Below are positions 1 to 10,606 of a stretch of 64,000 nt of DNA, one piece after another. A model generated the notes under the pieces. That model saw only the letters and a list, made by a program, of their open reading frames with translations, was not told the DNA's origin and did no database searches. The stretch spans positions 62,001 through 126,000 of the forward strand of contig NZ_KZ559467.1 of the NCBI RefSeq assembly GCF_002850745.1. The letters run 5' to 3'. Origin of the DNA: Nonomuraea indica (lineage in GTDB: Bacteria; Actinomycetota; Actinomycetes; Streptosporangiales; Streptosporangiaceae). Made by a program: the position numbers and the translations under genes. Every line of letters starts with the position of its first letter. Positions within the stretch are counted from its first letter, which is position 1.

Positions 1-397
1 CGGCTTGACGCCGGAGGCGGAGAGCGACGCACTCCTTGACGCGCTGTCCCGCGGCGAGCCGCCGCGCGACGCGGATCCCGCCGCCCGGCTGCTCGCCGCG
101 CTGCTCGGCGACGTCTCCGCCGACGCCGGCGCTCCGATGGATCCCGCCGGGATTCCGGCCTACGCCGGGGCTTCGGGCGGCGCGGAAGTTCCGGACGGTG
201 CCGAGATCATGGATGGTGCCGAGATCATGGACGGTGCCGAGATCCCGCGAGGCGCCGGGGCGCCGGACGGCGGCGCCGGGGTCGTGAGCGATGGTGAGGG
301 CTTCGGCGGCGGCACGGACTCCGGTGGCGGCGCCCCGGCGGGCGGCTCCGGCACCGGCTCGACGGCGGCGGTCAGTGGCGTTCTTCGGTGTCGATGA
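1..397 (+). CDS. RsdA-like anti-sigma-D factor, 5' end missing
   Basis: The frame is open from the window edge to a TGA at 395-397; the true start lies upstream. The visible N-terminal part (residues about 2-40 of the visible frame: acidic, with LLDALSRGEP and ARLLAALLGDV) resembles the sigma-binding N terminus of actinobacterial anti-sigma-D factors. Position supports this: in mycobacteria rsdA converges on the DUF5319 gene next to guaB, and the same arrangement is seen here, with a 26-bp overlap of the two 3' ends. The rest is Gly/Ala/Asp-rich, includes a six-residue repeat (AEIMDG), and ends without the transmembrane helix expected of RsdA, so the protein may be shortened or frameshifted. 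The family call is tentative. Confidence 0.45.
   Translation, partial: GLTPEAESDALLDALSRGEPPRDADPAARLLAALLGDVSADAGAPMDPAGIPAYAGASGGAEVPDGAEIMDGAEIMDGAEIPRGAGAPDGGAGVVSDGEGFGGGTDSGGGAPAGGSGTGSTAAVSGVLRCR
182..253 (+). repeat. 18-nt tandem repeat inside the RsdA-like gene
   Basis: Four in-frame 18-nt units. The two central ones (200-217 and 218-235) differ at one base and encode AEIMDG; the outer two are degenerate. The repeat lies in a low-complexity part of the protein. Confidence 0.7.
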
Positions 398-749
398 CAC
401 CGTCGACATAGCCCCTGGCGTACTCCCAGGTGACGTAGTCGGCGGGGTCCGGCCGGAAGGCCGGCTCGTGCACCTGCGGCTGACCCTTCTCGATCATCTG
501 GCGGAGATTGCCGCGCAGCAGCTCCCAGTCGAAGAAGTGCTGCTCGCCGCATTCGGGGCAGTCGAGCACCAGGCCGAGCACCCCCTGCGGCTCCAGCAGG
601 GAGCGGAAGACCTCGACGTCGGCGAGGTCGGTGATGGCCTCGTCACGCTCGGCCGCGGTGAGCGGCTCGGCGTCGTCGAGCGCCCCCATCGCCGCCGACG
701 GGTCGTTCGGGTCGTCCGCGAACGGATCGCGGGGGACGTCTTCCAACAC
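372..749 (-). CDS. DUF5319 family protein
   Basis: A 125-residue acidic protein with a small metal-site-like motif, CPECGEQHFFDW (about residues 64-75), and a conserved C-terminal stretch VTWEYARGYVDG. This matches the actinobacterial DUF5319 family (Rv3412 type), which sits beside guaB in many genomes. Its function is unknown. The two CxxC cysteines could bind zinc, which is an inference. The gene converges on the RsdA-like gene and overlaps its 3' end, and it is followed upstream by the regulator gene at 786-1799. Length is normal for the family. The start ATG at 749 is the only reasonable one. Confidence 0.85.
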   Translation of the reverse strand: MLEDVPRDPFADDPNDPSAAMGALDDAEPLTAAERDEAITDLADVEVFRSLLEPQGVLGLVLDCPECGEQHFFDWELLRGNLRQMIEKGQPQVHEPAFRPDPADYVTWEYARGYVDGVIDTEERH

Positions 750-785
750 CTTCCCACCATATGACCGATGCGGCCTCAGCGGTGC

Positions 786-3699
<2,914 letters not shown>

Positions 3700-3702
3700 T
3701 AC

Positions 3703-4824
3703 ATGACTCAGCAGGTGGAGATCGGCCGGGGGAAGACGGGTCGCCGGGCCTACGCGCTGGACGAGATCGGCCTCGTCCCCTCGCGGCGCACCCGTGACCC
3801 GGAGGAGGTCTCGATCGCCTGGCAGATCGACGCCTACCGGTTCGAGCTGCCCGTCGTCGTCGCGCCCATGGACAGCGTCGTCTCACCCGCCACCGCCATC
3901 GAGATCGGGCGGCTCGGCGGCCTCGCGCCGCTCGACCTCGAAGGTCTGTGGACGAGGTACGAAGACCCGCGGCCGCTGCTGGAGGAGTGCGCCGAGCTGG
4001 AGGCCGAGGCCGCCACCCGGCGCCTGCAGGAGATCTACACCGCGCCGATCAAGGAAGAGCTGATCGGCCGCCGCATCGAGGAGATCCGGGCCTCCGGCGT
4101 CACCACCGCGGTCCGCCTGTCGCCGCAGCGCACCGTCCAGTACCACAAGGCCGTGATCGACGCGGGCGTCGACATCTTCGTCATCCGCGGCACCACGGTC
4201 TCCGCCGAGCACGTCTCCAGCCGGGCCGAGCCGCTCAACCTCAAGCAGTTCATCTACGAGCTGGACGTGCCGGTCATCGTGGGCGGGTGCGCCACGTACA
4301 CGGCGGCCCTGCACCTCATGCGCACCGGCGCGGCGGGCGTGCTGGTCGGCTTCGGCGGCGGCGCCTCCCACACCACCCGCAACGTCCTCGGCGTGGCCGT
4401 GCCCATGGCCACCGCGATCTCCGACGTGGCCGCGGCCCGCCGCGACTACCTCGACGAGTCGGGCGGCCGCTACGTCCACGTCATCGCCGACGGCGGCATG
4501 GGCACCTCGGGCGACATCGCCAAGGCCATCGCCTGCGGCGCCGACGCCGTCATGGTCGGCTCGCCGCTGGCCCGCGCGGTCGAGGCTCCCGGCCACGGTC
4601 ACCACTGGGGCTCCGAGGCGCACCACCCCGACCTGCCGCGCGGTCGCCGGGTCAGGTTCGGCACGGTCGGCACGCTGGAGCAGATCCTGCACGGCCCGTC
4701 GAGCGTCGCCGACGGCTCGATGAACCTCATGGGCGCGCTGAAGCGCACCATGGCCTCCACCGGATACTCCGACATCAAGGAGTTCCAGCGCGTCGAGGTC
4801 GTGGTCGCGCCCATCCAGCGCTGA
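3703..4824 (+). CDS. guaB3: GuaB3-family IMP dehydrogenase-related protein
   Basis: A 373-residue paralogue of GuaB without CBS domains, of the actinobacterial GuaB3 family. It keeps the barrel and phosphate-binding motifs (VVAPMDSVVSP near residue 50, HVIADGGMGTSGDIAKAIA near 265), but the loop matching GPGSICTTR of GuaB reads GGGASHTTR, residues 218-226, so His223 stands where GuaB has its catalytic Cys. IMP dehydrogenase activity is therefore unlikely. Some cyanobacterial GuaB3 proteins that keep the Cys act as GMP reductases, and the role of the actinobacterial ones is unsettled. Its Shine-Dalgarno (AGAAGG) overlaps the guaB stop, indicating coupling to guaB. Confidence 0.93.
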   Translation: MTQQVEIGRGKTGRRAYALDEIGLVPSRRTRDPEEVSIAWQIDAYRFELPVVVAPMDSVVSPATAIEIGRLGGLAPLDLEGLWTRYEDPRPLLEECAELEAEAATRRLQEIYTAPIKEELIGRRIEEIRASGVTTAVRLSPQRTVQYHKAVIDAGVDIFVIRGTTVSAEHVSSRAEPLNLKQFIYELDVPVIVGGCATYTAALHLMRTGAAGVLVGFGGGASHTTRNVLGVAVPMATAISDVAAARRDYLDESGGRYVHVIADGGMGTSGDIAKAIACGADAVMVGSPLARAVEAPGHGHHWGSEAHHPDLPRGRRVRFGTVGTLEQILHGPSSVADGSMNLMGALKRTMASTGYSDIKEFQRVEVVVAPIQR

Positions 4825-5125
4825 CACCCGGCACCGGTCCGCCCGTCTGCCCGCCCCTGCCCGGTCGGCGGCGGGCCGGTCGCCGCCCGCCCCGATCCGC
4901 TTCCCCGTCGCGGGATCTCCTCCAGCCGCGGGGCCGCCTGGTGTACCGTCTCCCCGAACCGGACCGCCCTCCACCTGTGAGAGCTGCCGCACCGGCCATG
5001 AGTCGCCGGGGCCCGGACGCCCGGCGAACGCGCCATCACCCCGTGCACGACGGGTGAGGCTCCGCGACGGCGGCATCCCGTATCGTGCCGTTCCGGAATC
5101 CGTTCGAGTTCCCGAGGAATGCCGT
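4825..5125. other. Intergenic region between guaB3 and the ArsC-like gene
   Basis: About 300 bp without a credible gene. The first part is GC-rich with overlapping short inverted repeats (for example GCGGGC/GCCCGC near 4868-4890) that may terminate the guaB-guaB3 transcript. A -10-like TATCGT lies near 5087, about 40 bp before the next start. Confidence 0.45.
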
Positions 5126-5488
5126 ATGGAGATCTGGATCAACCCTGACTGCTCCAAGTGCCGGTCGGCGCTGTCCGTGCTGGACGCCGAGAACGCCGAC
5201 TACACCGTCCGCCGTTACCTCGACGACCCGCCCGGTGAGCAGGAGCTGCGGGACGTGCTGGCCCGGCTGGGGCTCGAACCGTGGGACATCACCCGTACGG
5301 GGGAGCCCGTCGCCGCCGAGCTGGGCCTGGCGGGCTGGCCGCGTACGGCCGAGGGTCGAGACCGCTGGATCGCGGCGCTGGCCGCCCACCCGGTCCTCAT
5401 CCAGCGACCGATCATCACCGCCGACGACGGGCGGGCCGTCGTCGGGCGGAGCGAGGACGCGGTCCGGTCGGTGCTCCCGCCTGGGTAG
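5126..5488 (+). CDS. ArsC/Spx-family thioredoxin-fold protein
   Basis: A 120-residue cytoplasmic protein of the ArsC/Spx/YffB fold. The N terminus MEIWINPDCSKC contains CSKC (residues 9-12), and HPVLIQRPI (about 87-95) is the family loop whose Arg contributes to oxyanion binding. True arsenate reductases usually have CxxS around the first cysteine, so the second cysteine here may form a redox pair, and the substrate is uncertain. The start has GAGGAA six bases upstream. No arsenite pump or ArsR regulator is nearby, so arsenic resistance is not supported by context. It converges on the MerR-family gene. Confidence 0.85.
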   Translation: MEIWINPDCSKCRSALSVLDAENADYTVRRYLDDPPGEQELRDVLARLGLEPWDITRTGEPVAAELGLAGWPRTAEGRDRWIAALAAHPVLIQRPIITADDGRAVVGRSEDAVRSVLPPG

Positions 5489-5573
5489 ACGCCAGGCGTG
5501 CGCATGGGCCGGAGGCGCTGCGGGAGTGTGACGCCGGGCGTGCACACGGCCCGGGAGGCGCGGCGGGAGCGTC
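5489..5573. repeat. Imperfect 42-43-nt tandem duplication between convergent genes
   Basis: Unit 1 (5489-5530) and unit 2 (5531-5573) share ACGCC-GGCGTG at the start, GGAGGCGC in the middle and CGGGAG near the end. It starts one base after the ArsC-like stop codon and fills most of the gap to the MerR-family gene. I see no coding function. Confidence 0.55.
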
Positions 5574-5598
5574 ACGCCTGCCTGCGCGCCGGGGTCGG

Positions 5599-6543
5599 CT
5601 AGGGCGAGAGGCGGGCGCGCAGGGCCTCGACGGCCCAGCCGAGGGCCGGGGCGAGGTTCTCCGGAGGCGGCCAGCCGTTGACGATCGCCAGGAGATGCAG
5701 GTAGCGCTCCCGGCGGGGGTCGTTCGCGGACTCCAGATGGTCGGCCAGGCGGCGGCGCAGAGCGTCGTCGTCGGGACGGCCGAGGGTGCGCGCGTACTGC
5801 GCGGTGAGCGCCGCGACGACCGCGTCGGCCTGCGGCGAGGCAGGTTCGACGCCCGCCGCCAGGGCGGGGGTCGCGTGGTCGCGGGCCAGGGCGGCGGCGT
5901 CACGCCGCGGAGGGGTGGCGGGCACCGCGCCGGCCGGGGGCCGGTCGGCCCGGTGCCGGGCGGCGAGGTCGCGGAGGGCGGACCGGAAGCCCGTGTCGCG
6001 GGTCAGCTCGGCCAGCTCGATCCAGGCTTCGACCTGGGCGGGCTCGGGGTCGTCGGGAAGTTCGGGGGTGAGCGACGGGGCGATGCCGCGCAGCGCCGGG
6101 TCGGTGCCGGTGTCGAGGGCGGCGTCGAGGAAGTCGCTGATCAGGCGGCGGCGTTCGTCCGCCGACAGGGTGGCCAGCTTGTGCATGAGCTCCGTCTCCT
6201 CAGGGGTGGATCCGCGTCCGGCCACGGTCGTCAGGACGGCGCGGCGCAGGCGCAGGGCGCGGATCTGCACGGCCAGGGCCTCGGCGTGCGCCGCGGCGAC
6301 CTCGGCGAGGGAGACCTCCCGGTCCGCGATCCCGCGGATCGTCGGCAGGTCGAGGCCCAGCTCGCGCAGGGTCCGTACGAGGTCGAGGCGGGCGACCGCG
6401 TCGGGGCCGTACAGGCGGTGGCCGGCCGCGTTGCGGCAGGCGGGCGGCACGATCCCGCGGTCGGAGTAGAACCGGATGGTCTTGACCGTCAGCCCGGTGC
6501 GCCGGGCAAGGTCGCCGATCGTGTGAAGCGTGTCGCCGTGCAT
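5599..6543 (-). CDS. MerR-family transcriptional regulator
   Basis: A 314-residue regulator. Residues 6-75 are a clear MerR winged helix (HTIGDLARRTGLTVKTIRFY, then RLYGPDAVARLDLVRTLREL). A coiled-coil dimerisation helix follows (about 80-110), then a long C-terminal helical domain of unknown ligand. No cysteine pattern typical of metal sensors is visible, so a small-molecule or redox signal is more likely. The start ATG at 6543 is only 6 nt from the -10 element of a MerR-type promoter, which suggests a leaderless, autoregulated mRNA. The quinone oxidoreductase reading the other way is the obvious candidate target. Confidence 0.88.
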   Translation of the reverse strand: MHGDTLHTIGDLARRTGLTVKTIRFYSDRGIVPPACRNAAGHRLYGPDAVARLDLVRTLRELGLDLPTIRGIADREVSLAEVAAAHAEALAVQIRALRLRRAVLTTVAGRGSTPEETELMHKLATLSADERRRLISDFLDAALDTGTDPALRGIAPSLTPELPDDPEPAQVEAWIELAELTRDTGFRSALRDLAARHRADRPPAGAVPATPPRRDAAALARDHATPALAAGVEPASPQADAVVAALTAQYARTLGRPDDDALRRRLADHLESANDPRRERYLHLLAIVNGWPPPENLAPALGWAVEALRARLSP

Positions 6544-6549
6544 GGCCTC

Positions 6550-6580
6550 ACTCTCGCGCCTCCCCTCGGTGGAGGCGCAA
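6550..6580 (-). promoter_or_regulatory. MerR-type promoter/operator
   Basis: A perfect inverted repeat, GCGCCTCC, 7-bp spacer, GGAGGCGC (6556-6578). On the minus strand it lies between a -35-like TTGCGC (6580-6575) and a -10-like GAGAGT (6555-6550), with the 19-bp spacing typical of MerR-activated promoters. The predicted transcript would begin at or next to the regulator's ATG. Confidence 0.55.
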
Positions 6581-6665
6581 GGGCGTGTCCGCGGCAGGGA
6601 ATCGTCGTGATTCGGTCCGCGTTGCAACGCAGCATGGCTGATCTTCGTGAAACAAGGGGGCGAGC

Positions 6666-7658
6666 ATGATGCGCGCCGCCACCGTCAAGACGCCGGGCCC
6701 GGCGGAGTCCCTTGAGATCGCCGAGGTCCCTGATGCGGCCCCTGCCGAGGGTGAACTGTCGATCGAGGTGCAGTTCGCCGGTGTGGGCTTCGTCGACACC
6801 CTGTTCCGCGCCGGCGCATTCGGCTTGCCCACGCCGTTCGTCCCGGGGATCGAGGTCACCGGGCGCGTCCGCGAACTGGGTGCGGGGGTGACCGGATTCG
6901 CGGTGGGGCAACCGGTCGGCGCGCTGCTCAACGACTTCGGCCGAGGCGCCCGAGCCGGCGGCTACGCCGAGATCGCTGTCGCCCACGCCTCGATGGCGAT
7001 CCCCCTTCCCGAGGACGCCGACCTCGCGCGGATTGCGGGTGTCCTGGTCAACGGCGTCACCGCCTGGATGGCCCTGCACGACCTCGCCCGCCTCCGGGTC
7101 GACGACGACGTCCTGGTGCTGGGGGCGAGCGGCGGACTCGGCGGTGTCCTCAGCCGCCTGGCCGCCGTGCATCCGGCCCGCCGCGTGATCGGTGTCGTGG
7201 GCAGTGAGGCCAAACGCGCATCCGCAGCCGACGCGTGCACCGACGTGATCGTCGGAGCCGACCTCATCCCGGCCCTCGACGCGTTGACCGACGGCCGCGG
7301 CGTGGATGTCGTCATCGACCCGGTCGGCGGCGAACTGCGCGCACAGGCGTTCGAACGGCTCGCCCCCTTCGGCCGCCTCCTCGTGCTCGGCAACGCCAGC
7401 GGCCAGGATCGCGCGCTGTCGGGCGACGCGGCCTTCTACGGCACTCGGCAGGTCATGGGGTTCAGCCTGGGCGGAGTCGCACACCTCGTGCCGCACCAGG
7501 TCCGGACGGCGCTGTCGGCCGTAGTCGGCCTGACGCACCGCGGTGTCCTTCGCGAGCCGGCCCCGTCGGTGGTCCCGCTGGACGACGTGGCCGAGGTTCA
7601 TCGGGCCCTCGAGAACCGTTCCGCCCCGCCCAAGACGGTGCTGGCCGTCAGAGCCTGA
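6666..7658 (+). CDS. Quinone oxidoreductase-like zinc-free MDR dehydrogenase
   Basis: A 330-residue medium-chain dehydrogenase/reductase. The N-terminal GroES-like domain (about 1-125) contains VGFVDTLFRAGAFG and the FVPGIEVTGRV motif typical of NADPH:quinone oxidoreductases. The Rossmann domain (about 130-270) has VLVLGASGGLGG. Zinc ligands of alcohol dehydrogenases are absent, fitting the quinone/enone reductase subfamily. It is divergent from the MerR regulator with 122 bp between the starts, an arrangement common for MerR-controlled detoxification enzymes. The start ATG at 6666 follows AGGGGGCGAGC; a second ATG directly follows. The natural substrate is unknown. Confidence 0.9.
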   Translation: MMRAATVKTPGPAESLEIAEVPDAAPAEGELSIEVQFAGVGFVDTLFRAGAFGLPTPFVPGIEVTGRVRELGAGVTGFAVGQPVGALLNDFGRGARAGGYAEIAVAHASMAIPLPEDADLARIAGVLVNGVTAWMALHDLARLRVDDDVLVLGASGGLGGVLSRLAAVHPARRVIGVVGSEAKRASAADACTDVIVGADLIPALDALTDGRGVDVVIDPVGGELRAQAFERLAPFGRLLVLGNASGQDRALSGDAAFYGTRQVMGFSLGGVAHLVPHQVRTALSAVVGLTHRGVLREPAPSVVPLDDVAEVHRALENRSAPPKTVLAVRA

Positions 7659-7707
7659 CGGCGGTGACGCTCCCCCGTCGCGGCGCCGGGCTCGACGTCG
7701 GCGTGGG

Positions 7708-8532
7708 TCAGCCGGCGAGCACGCGCAGCAGGTGGGTCACCTCGCGGGCGACCGCGTCGCGACCGGCCTTGAGGTACTTGCGCGAGTCCACCACCTTCGG
7801 GTCACGCTCCAGGTAGTCGCGGACCGCTCCGGTGAACGCCTTGTTCAGGTGCGTGGCGATGTTGATCTTCTTCATGCCCTGCCGTACGGCGTCGCGCAGC
7901 GTGTCGTCGGGCACGCCGGAGGAGCCGTGCAGCACCAGCGGCACCGGGACGGCCGCCCGCAGCTCCGCGATGAGCGCCAGGTCGAGCACGGCGTCCTTGG
8001 TGGTCATCGCGTGGGACGTGCCCACCGCCACGGCCAGCGCGTCCACGCCGGTGCGGGCCACGTACGCGGCGGCCTCGTGCGGCTTGGTGCGCGCGCCGGG
8101 CGCGTGCACGCCGTCCTTGCCGCCGACCTCGCCCAGCTCGGCCTCCACCCACACGCCGCGCTCGTGGCACCAGGCGGTGACGTCGGCCGTGGCGGCCACG
8201 TTCGCGTCGTCGGGCAGCGCCGAGGCGTCGAACATCACCGAGCCCAGCCCCAGCTCCACCGCCTCCTCCACGAGCGCCCGGTCGGTGGCGTGGTCGAGGT
8301 GCACGGCCACCGGCACCTCGGCCCGCCGGGCGACCGCGAGGGCGGCCAGCGCGACCGGCTCCAGCGCGCCGTGGTAGCGGACGCAGTTCTCGCTGATCTG
8401 CAGCACCACCGGCAGGCCGGCCGCCTCGGCGCCGGCGACGATCGCGGTGGCGTGTTCGAGCTGGATCACGTTGAACGCGCCGACGCCGGCGGGTGAGGCG
8501 CGGACGATCTCACTGATCGAGGCGAGGGGCAT
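7708..8532 (-). CDS. Class II ketose-1,6-bisphosphate aldolase (tagatose type likely)
   Basis: A 274-residue zinc-dependent aldolase that splits a ketohexose 1,6-bisphosphate into dihydroxyacetone phosphate and glyceraldehyde 3-phosphate. The active-site motif HLDHATD (residues 78-84) contains the catalytic Asp and a zinc His. GTSHAMTTKD and VLHGSSGV carry further metal and phosphate ligands. The length suits the KbaY/AgaY/GatY group, shorter than the main glycolytic Fba of actinobacteria. As last gene of the operon with a SIS isomerase, deacetylase and PfkB kinase it most likely acts on tagatose 1,6-bisphosphate; fructose 1,6-bisphosphate remains possible. It starts 32 bp after the kinase stop. 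Confidence 0.88.
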   Translation of the reverse strand: MPLASISEIVRASPAGVGAFNVIQLEHATAIVAGAEAAGLPVVLQISENCVRYHGALEPVALAALAVARRAEVPVAVHLDHATDRALVEEAVELGLGSVMFDASALPDDANVAATADVTAWCHERGVWVEAELGEVGGKDGVHAPGARTKPHEAAAYVARTGVDALAVAVGTSHAMTTKDAVLDLALIAELRAAVPVPLVLHGSSGVPDDTLRDAVRQGMKKINIATHLNKAFTGAVRDYLERDPKVVDSRKYLKAGRDAVAREVTHLLRVLAG

Positions 8533-8564
8533 GTCGGGCTCCTTCTGCTGTCTTGGTCACGGGT

Positions 8565-9473
8565 TCAGCTGACGTCGATGCGCGGGTGCACGTGGGCGTA
8601 GACGCCGGCGTCGAAGTCGCCCGCGACGGGCGCGGCCACGGCCGCCGCGCCGAGCGCCGCCGCCCGCCGCAGTCGCTCCGGCCACGCCGTTCCCTCCACC
8701 AGGCCGAGCGCGAGGCCCGCGACCAGCGAGTCGCCCGCGCCCGTCGGGTTGCCCTCCACCCGGTACGGCATGCGTGCCCGGAACGTCCCCTCGGGCGTGA
8801 CCGCCAGCAGCCCGTCGGCGCCGAGCGAGACGACCACGGACTCGGCGCCCCGGGCCCGCAGCTGCTCGGCCCCCTCGGCCGGGTCTCCGTGGGGCACGGC
8901 ACGGGCCAGCTCGTCGGCGTTCGGCTTGACGATCGCGGGCCGGCCGGCCGGGGCGTGCAGCAGTGGTTCGCCGTCGGCGTCGACGACGGCGGGCACCCGC
9001 CGCTCGGCGGCGAGGGCGGCGAGGCGCGCGTAGGTGTCGGCCGGGACGCCCCGGGGCAGGCTGCCGGAGATGACGACAGCGTCGGCCCGGGCGAGCAGCC
9101 CCTCGTACACCCGGACGAAGTCGCGCAGCTCGGCCGGAGTGACCTCGGGGCCGGGCTCGTTGAACAGCGCCGTCGCGCCCTCGGCGCCGCCGGAGACGGC
9201 CAGCGTCGTGCGCGAGTCGCCGGCGATCCGCACCAGTGCGCCGGGCAGACCCGCGGCTTCGAGATCCTCCTCCACGGCCCGGCCGGTCGGCCCGCCGGCC
9301 AGGCCGGTGACCAGCACCTCCTGGCCGAGCCCGCGCAGGACGCGGGCCACGTTGACGCCCTTGCCGCCGGCCCGCCGGTGCACCGAGCGGACCCGGTTGA
9401 CCCCGTCCCAGTCGACGACCGGCACCTCGTAGGTGACGTCGAGGGCGGCGTTGAGCGTCACGGTGAGGATCAT
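8565..9473 (-). CDS. PfkB-family hexose-phosphate kinase (1-phosphofructokinase/tagatose-6-phosphate kinase)
   Basis: A 302-residue ribokinase-fold kinase of the LacC/FruK group. It starts MILTVTLNAALDVTYEVP, has the RAGGKGVNVARVLRGLG signature (about 34-50) and the C-terminal GNPTGAGDSLVAG motif with the catalytic Asp. It transfers phosphate from ATP to a ketohexose phosphate. In this operon tagatose 6-phosphate is the likely substrate, giving the bisphosphate for the next-encoded aldolase. The ATG shares one base with the nagA-like stop (TGATG), so translation is coupled. Fructose 1-phosphate cannot be excluded from sequence alone, though no fructose PTS gene is nearby. Confidence 0.87.
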   Translation of the reverse strand: MILTVTLNAALDVTYEVPVVDWDGVNRVRSVHRRAGGKGVNVARVLRGLGQEVLVTGLAGGPTGRAVEEDLEAAGLPGALVRIAGDSRTTLAVSGGAEGATALFNEPGPEVTPAELRDFVRVYEGLLARADAVVISGSLPRGVPADTYARLAALAAERRVPAVVDADGEPLLHAPAGRPAIVKPNADELARAVPHGDPAEGAEQLRARGAESVVVSLGADGLLAVTPEGTFRARMPYRVEGNPTGAGDSLVAGLALGLVEGTAWPERLRRAAALGAAAVAAPVAGDFDAGVYAHVHPRIDVS

Positions 9474-10606
9474 CAGGGCTCCACGGTCCAGCGGCCGCGC
9501 TTCATCACGCCGGCGACCTCCAGGTCGCCGGAGAGCACGACGAGGTCGGCCGCCTTGCCCGCGGCGATCGAGCCGATCTCGCCGTCCAGGCCGAGCACCC
9601 GGGCGGGCGTGAGCGAGGCCGCCCGGACCGCCTCGGGCAGTGACAGGCCGACGTCGCGCACGGCACGGCGCACCGCGACGTCCATGGTCAGCGTGCTGCC
9701 CGCGATCGAGCCGCCCTCGGCCAGGCGGGCGACGCCGCCGGCCACGTCCACCCGCATCGTGCCGAGCACGTACGAGCCGTCGCCCATGCCGGTGGCGGCC
9801 ATCGCGTCGGTGATCAGCGCCGTCCGGCCGGGGCCCGCGGCCCTGACGGCCAGGCGCAGCATCGCCGGGTGCACGTGCACCCCGTCGTTGACCAGCTCGA
9901 CGGTGACCCGGTCGTCCTCCAGCAGCGCGGCGACCGGGCCGGGAGCACGGTGGCCGAGCGGCGGCATCGCGTTGAACAGGTGGGTGGCGACGCTGCCGCC
10001 CGCCTCGATGCCGGCCAGGGTCTGCTCGTAGCCGGCGTCGCTGTGGCCGAGGGCGGCGATCACGCCCTGCTCGCGGGCCGCGCGGACGGTGTCGAGCGCG
10101 CCCGGCAGCTCGGGCGCGATCGTCAGCATGCGCACGTGGCCGCGTCCGGCCTTGACCAGCCGCTCGAACTCGCGCGGCGACGGCTCGCGCAGCAGCGCGG
10201 GGTCGTGCGCGCCGCAGCGGGCCCTGGCGATGTACGGGCCCTCGAAGTGGAGGCCGGCGAGCAGGCCGTCGTCGCACAGGTCGGCGAGCGACGACGCGGC
10301 GGTCTCGAGGTCGTCGAGAGCCGCCGTGACCAGGCTGGCCACCATGGTGGTGGTGCCGTGGCGCTCGTGCAGCGCGATGGCGGAGCGCGCCCCGTCGTGG
10401 TCGCCGGCCGGGAACGAGCCGCCCGCCCCGCCGTGGTTGTGGATGTCGACGAACCCGGGCGCGACGTAGCGGCCGCCGAGGCTGTGGCCGTCGCGGGGGG
10501 CGGGGCCGTGGCCGACGTGCGTGATGCGGCCGTCTTCGATGGTCAGCCACCCGTCGTGCGTCCCCTCCGGGGTCACGATCCGGGCGTCGGAGAGAGTGAG
10601 GCTCAT
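9473..10606 (-). CDS. nagA: N-acetylhexosamine-6-phosphate deacetylase
   Basis: A 377-residue amidohydrolase-fold enzyme removing acetate from N-acetylglucosamine or N-acetylgalactosamine 6-phosphate. Metal ligands are visible: HNH (His56, His58), Glu122 in HFEGPY, His188 in GHSDAGYE and His209 in THLFNAM. Asp267 in LITDAM is the expected catalytic acid/base. Length is normal. Its ATG overlaps the stop of the SIS gene by 4 bp (ATGA), and its own stop overlaps the kinase start. Linkage with tagatose-pathway enzymes rather than NagB points to N-acetylgalactosamine 6-phosphate (AgaA-like role), which is inference; nagA is the general family name. Confidence 0.93.
   Translation of the reverse strand: MSLTLSDARIVTPEGTHDGWLTIEDGRITHVGHGPAPRDGHSLGGRYVAPGFVDIHNHGGAGGSFPAGDHDGARSAIALHERHGTTTMVASLVTAALDDLETAASSLADLCDDGLLAGLHFEGPYIARARCGAHDPALLREPSPREFERLVKAGRGHVRMLTIAPELPGALDTVRAAREQGVIAALGHSDAGYEQTLAGIEAGGSVATHLFNAMPPLGHRAPGPVAALLEDDRVTVELVNDGVHVHPAMLRLAVRAAGPGRTALITDAMAATGMGDGSYVLGTMRVDVAGGVARLAEGGSIAGSTLTMDVAVRRAVRDVGLSLPEAVRAASLTPARVLGLDGEIGSIAAGKAADLVVLSGDLEVAGVMKRGRWTVEP

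Noticed and set aside
5126..5488. Arsenic resistance locus
   Set aside because: Only an ArsC-fold protein with CSKC is present; no pump, ArsR or other ars gene is nearby.
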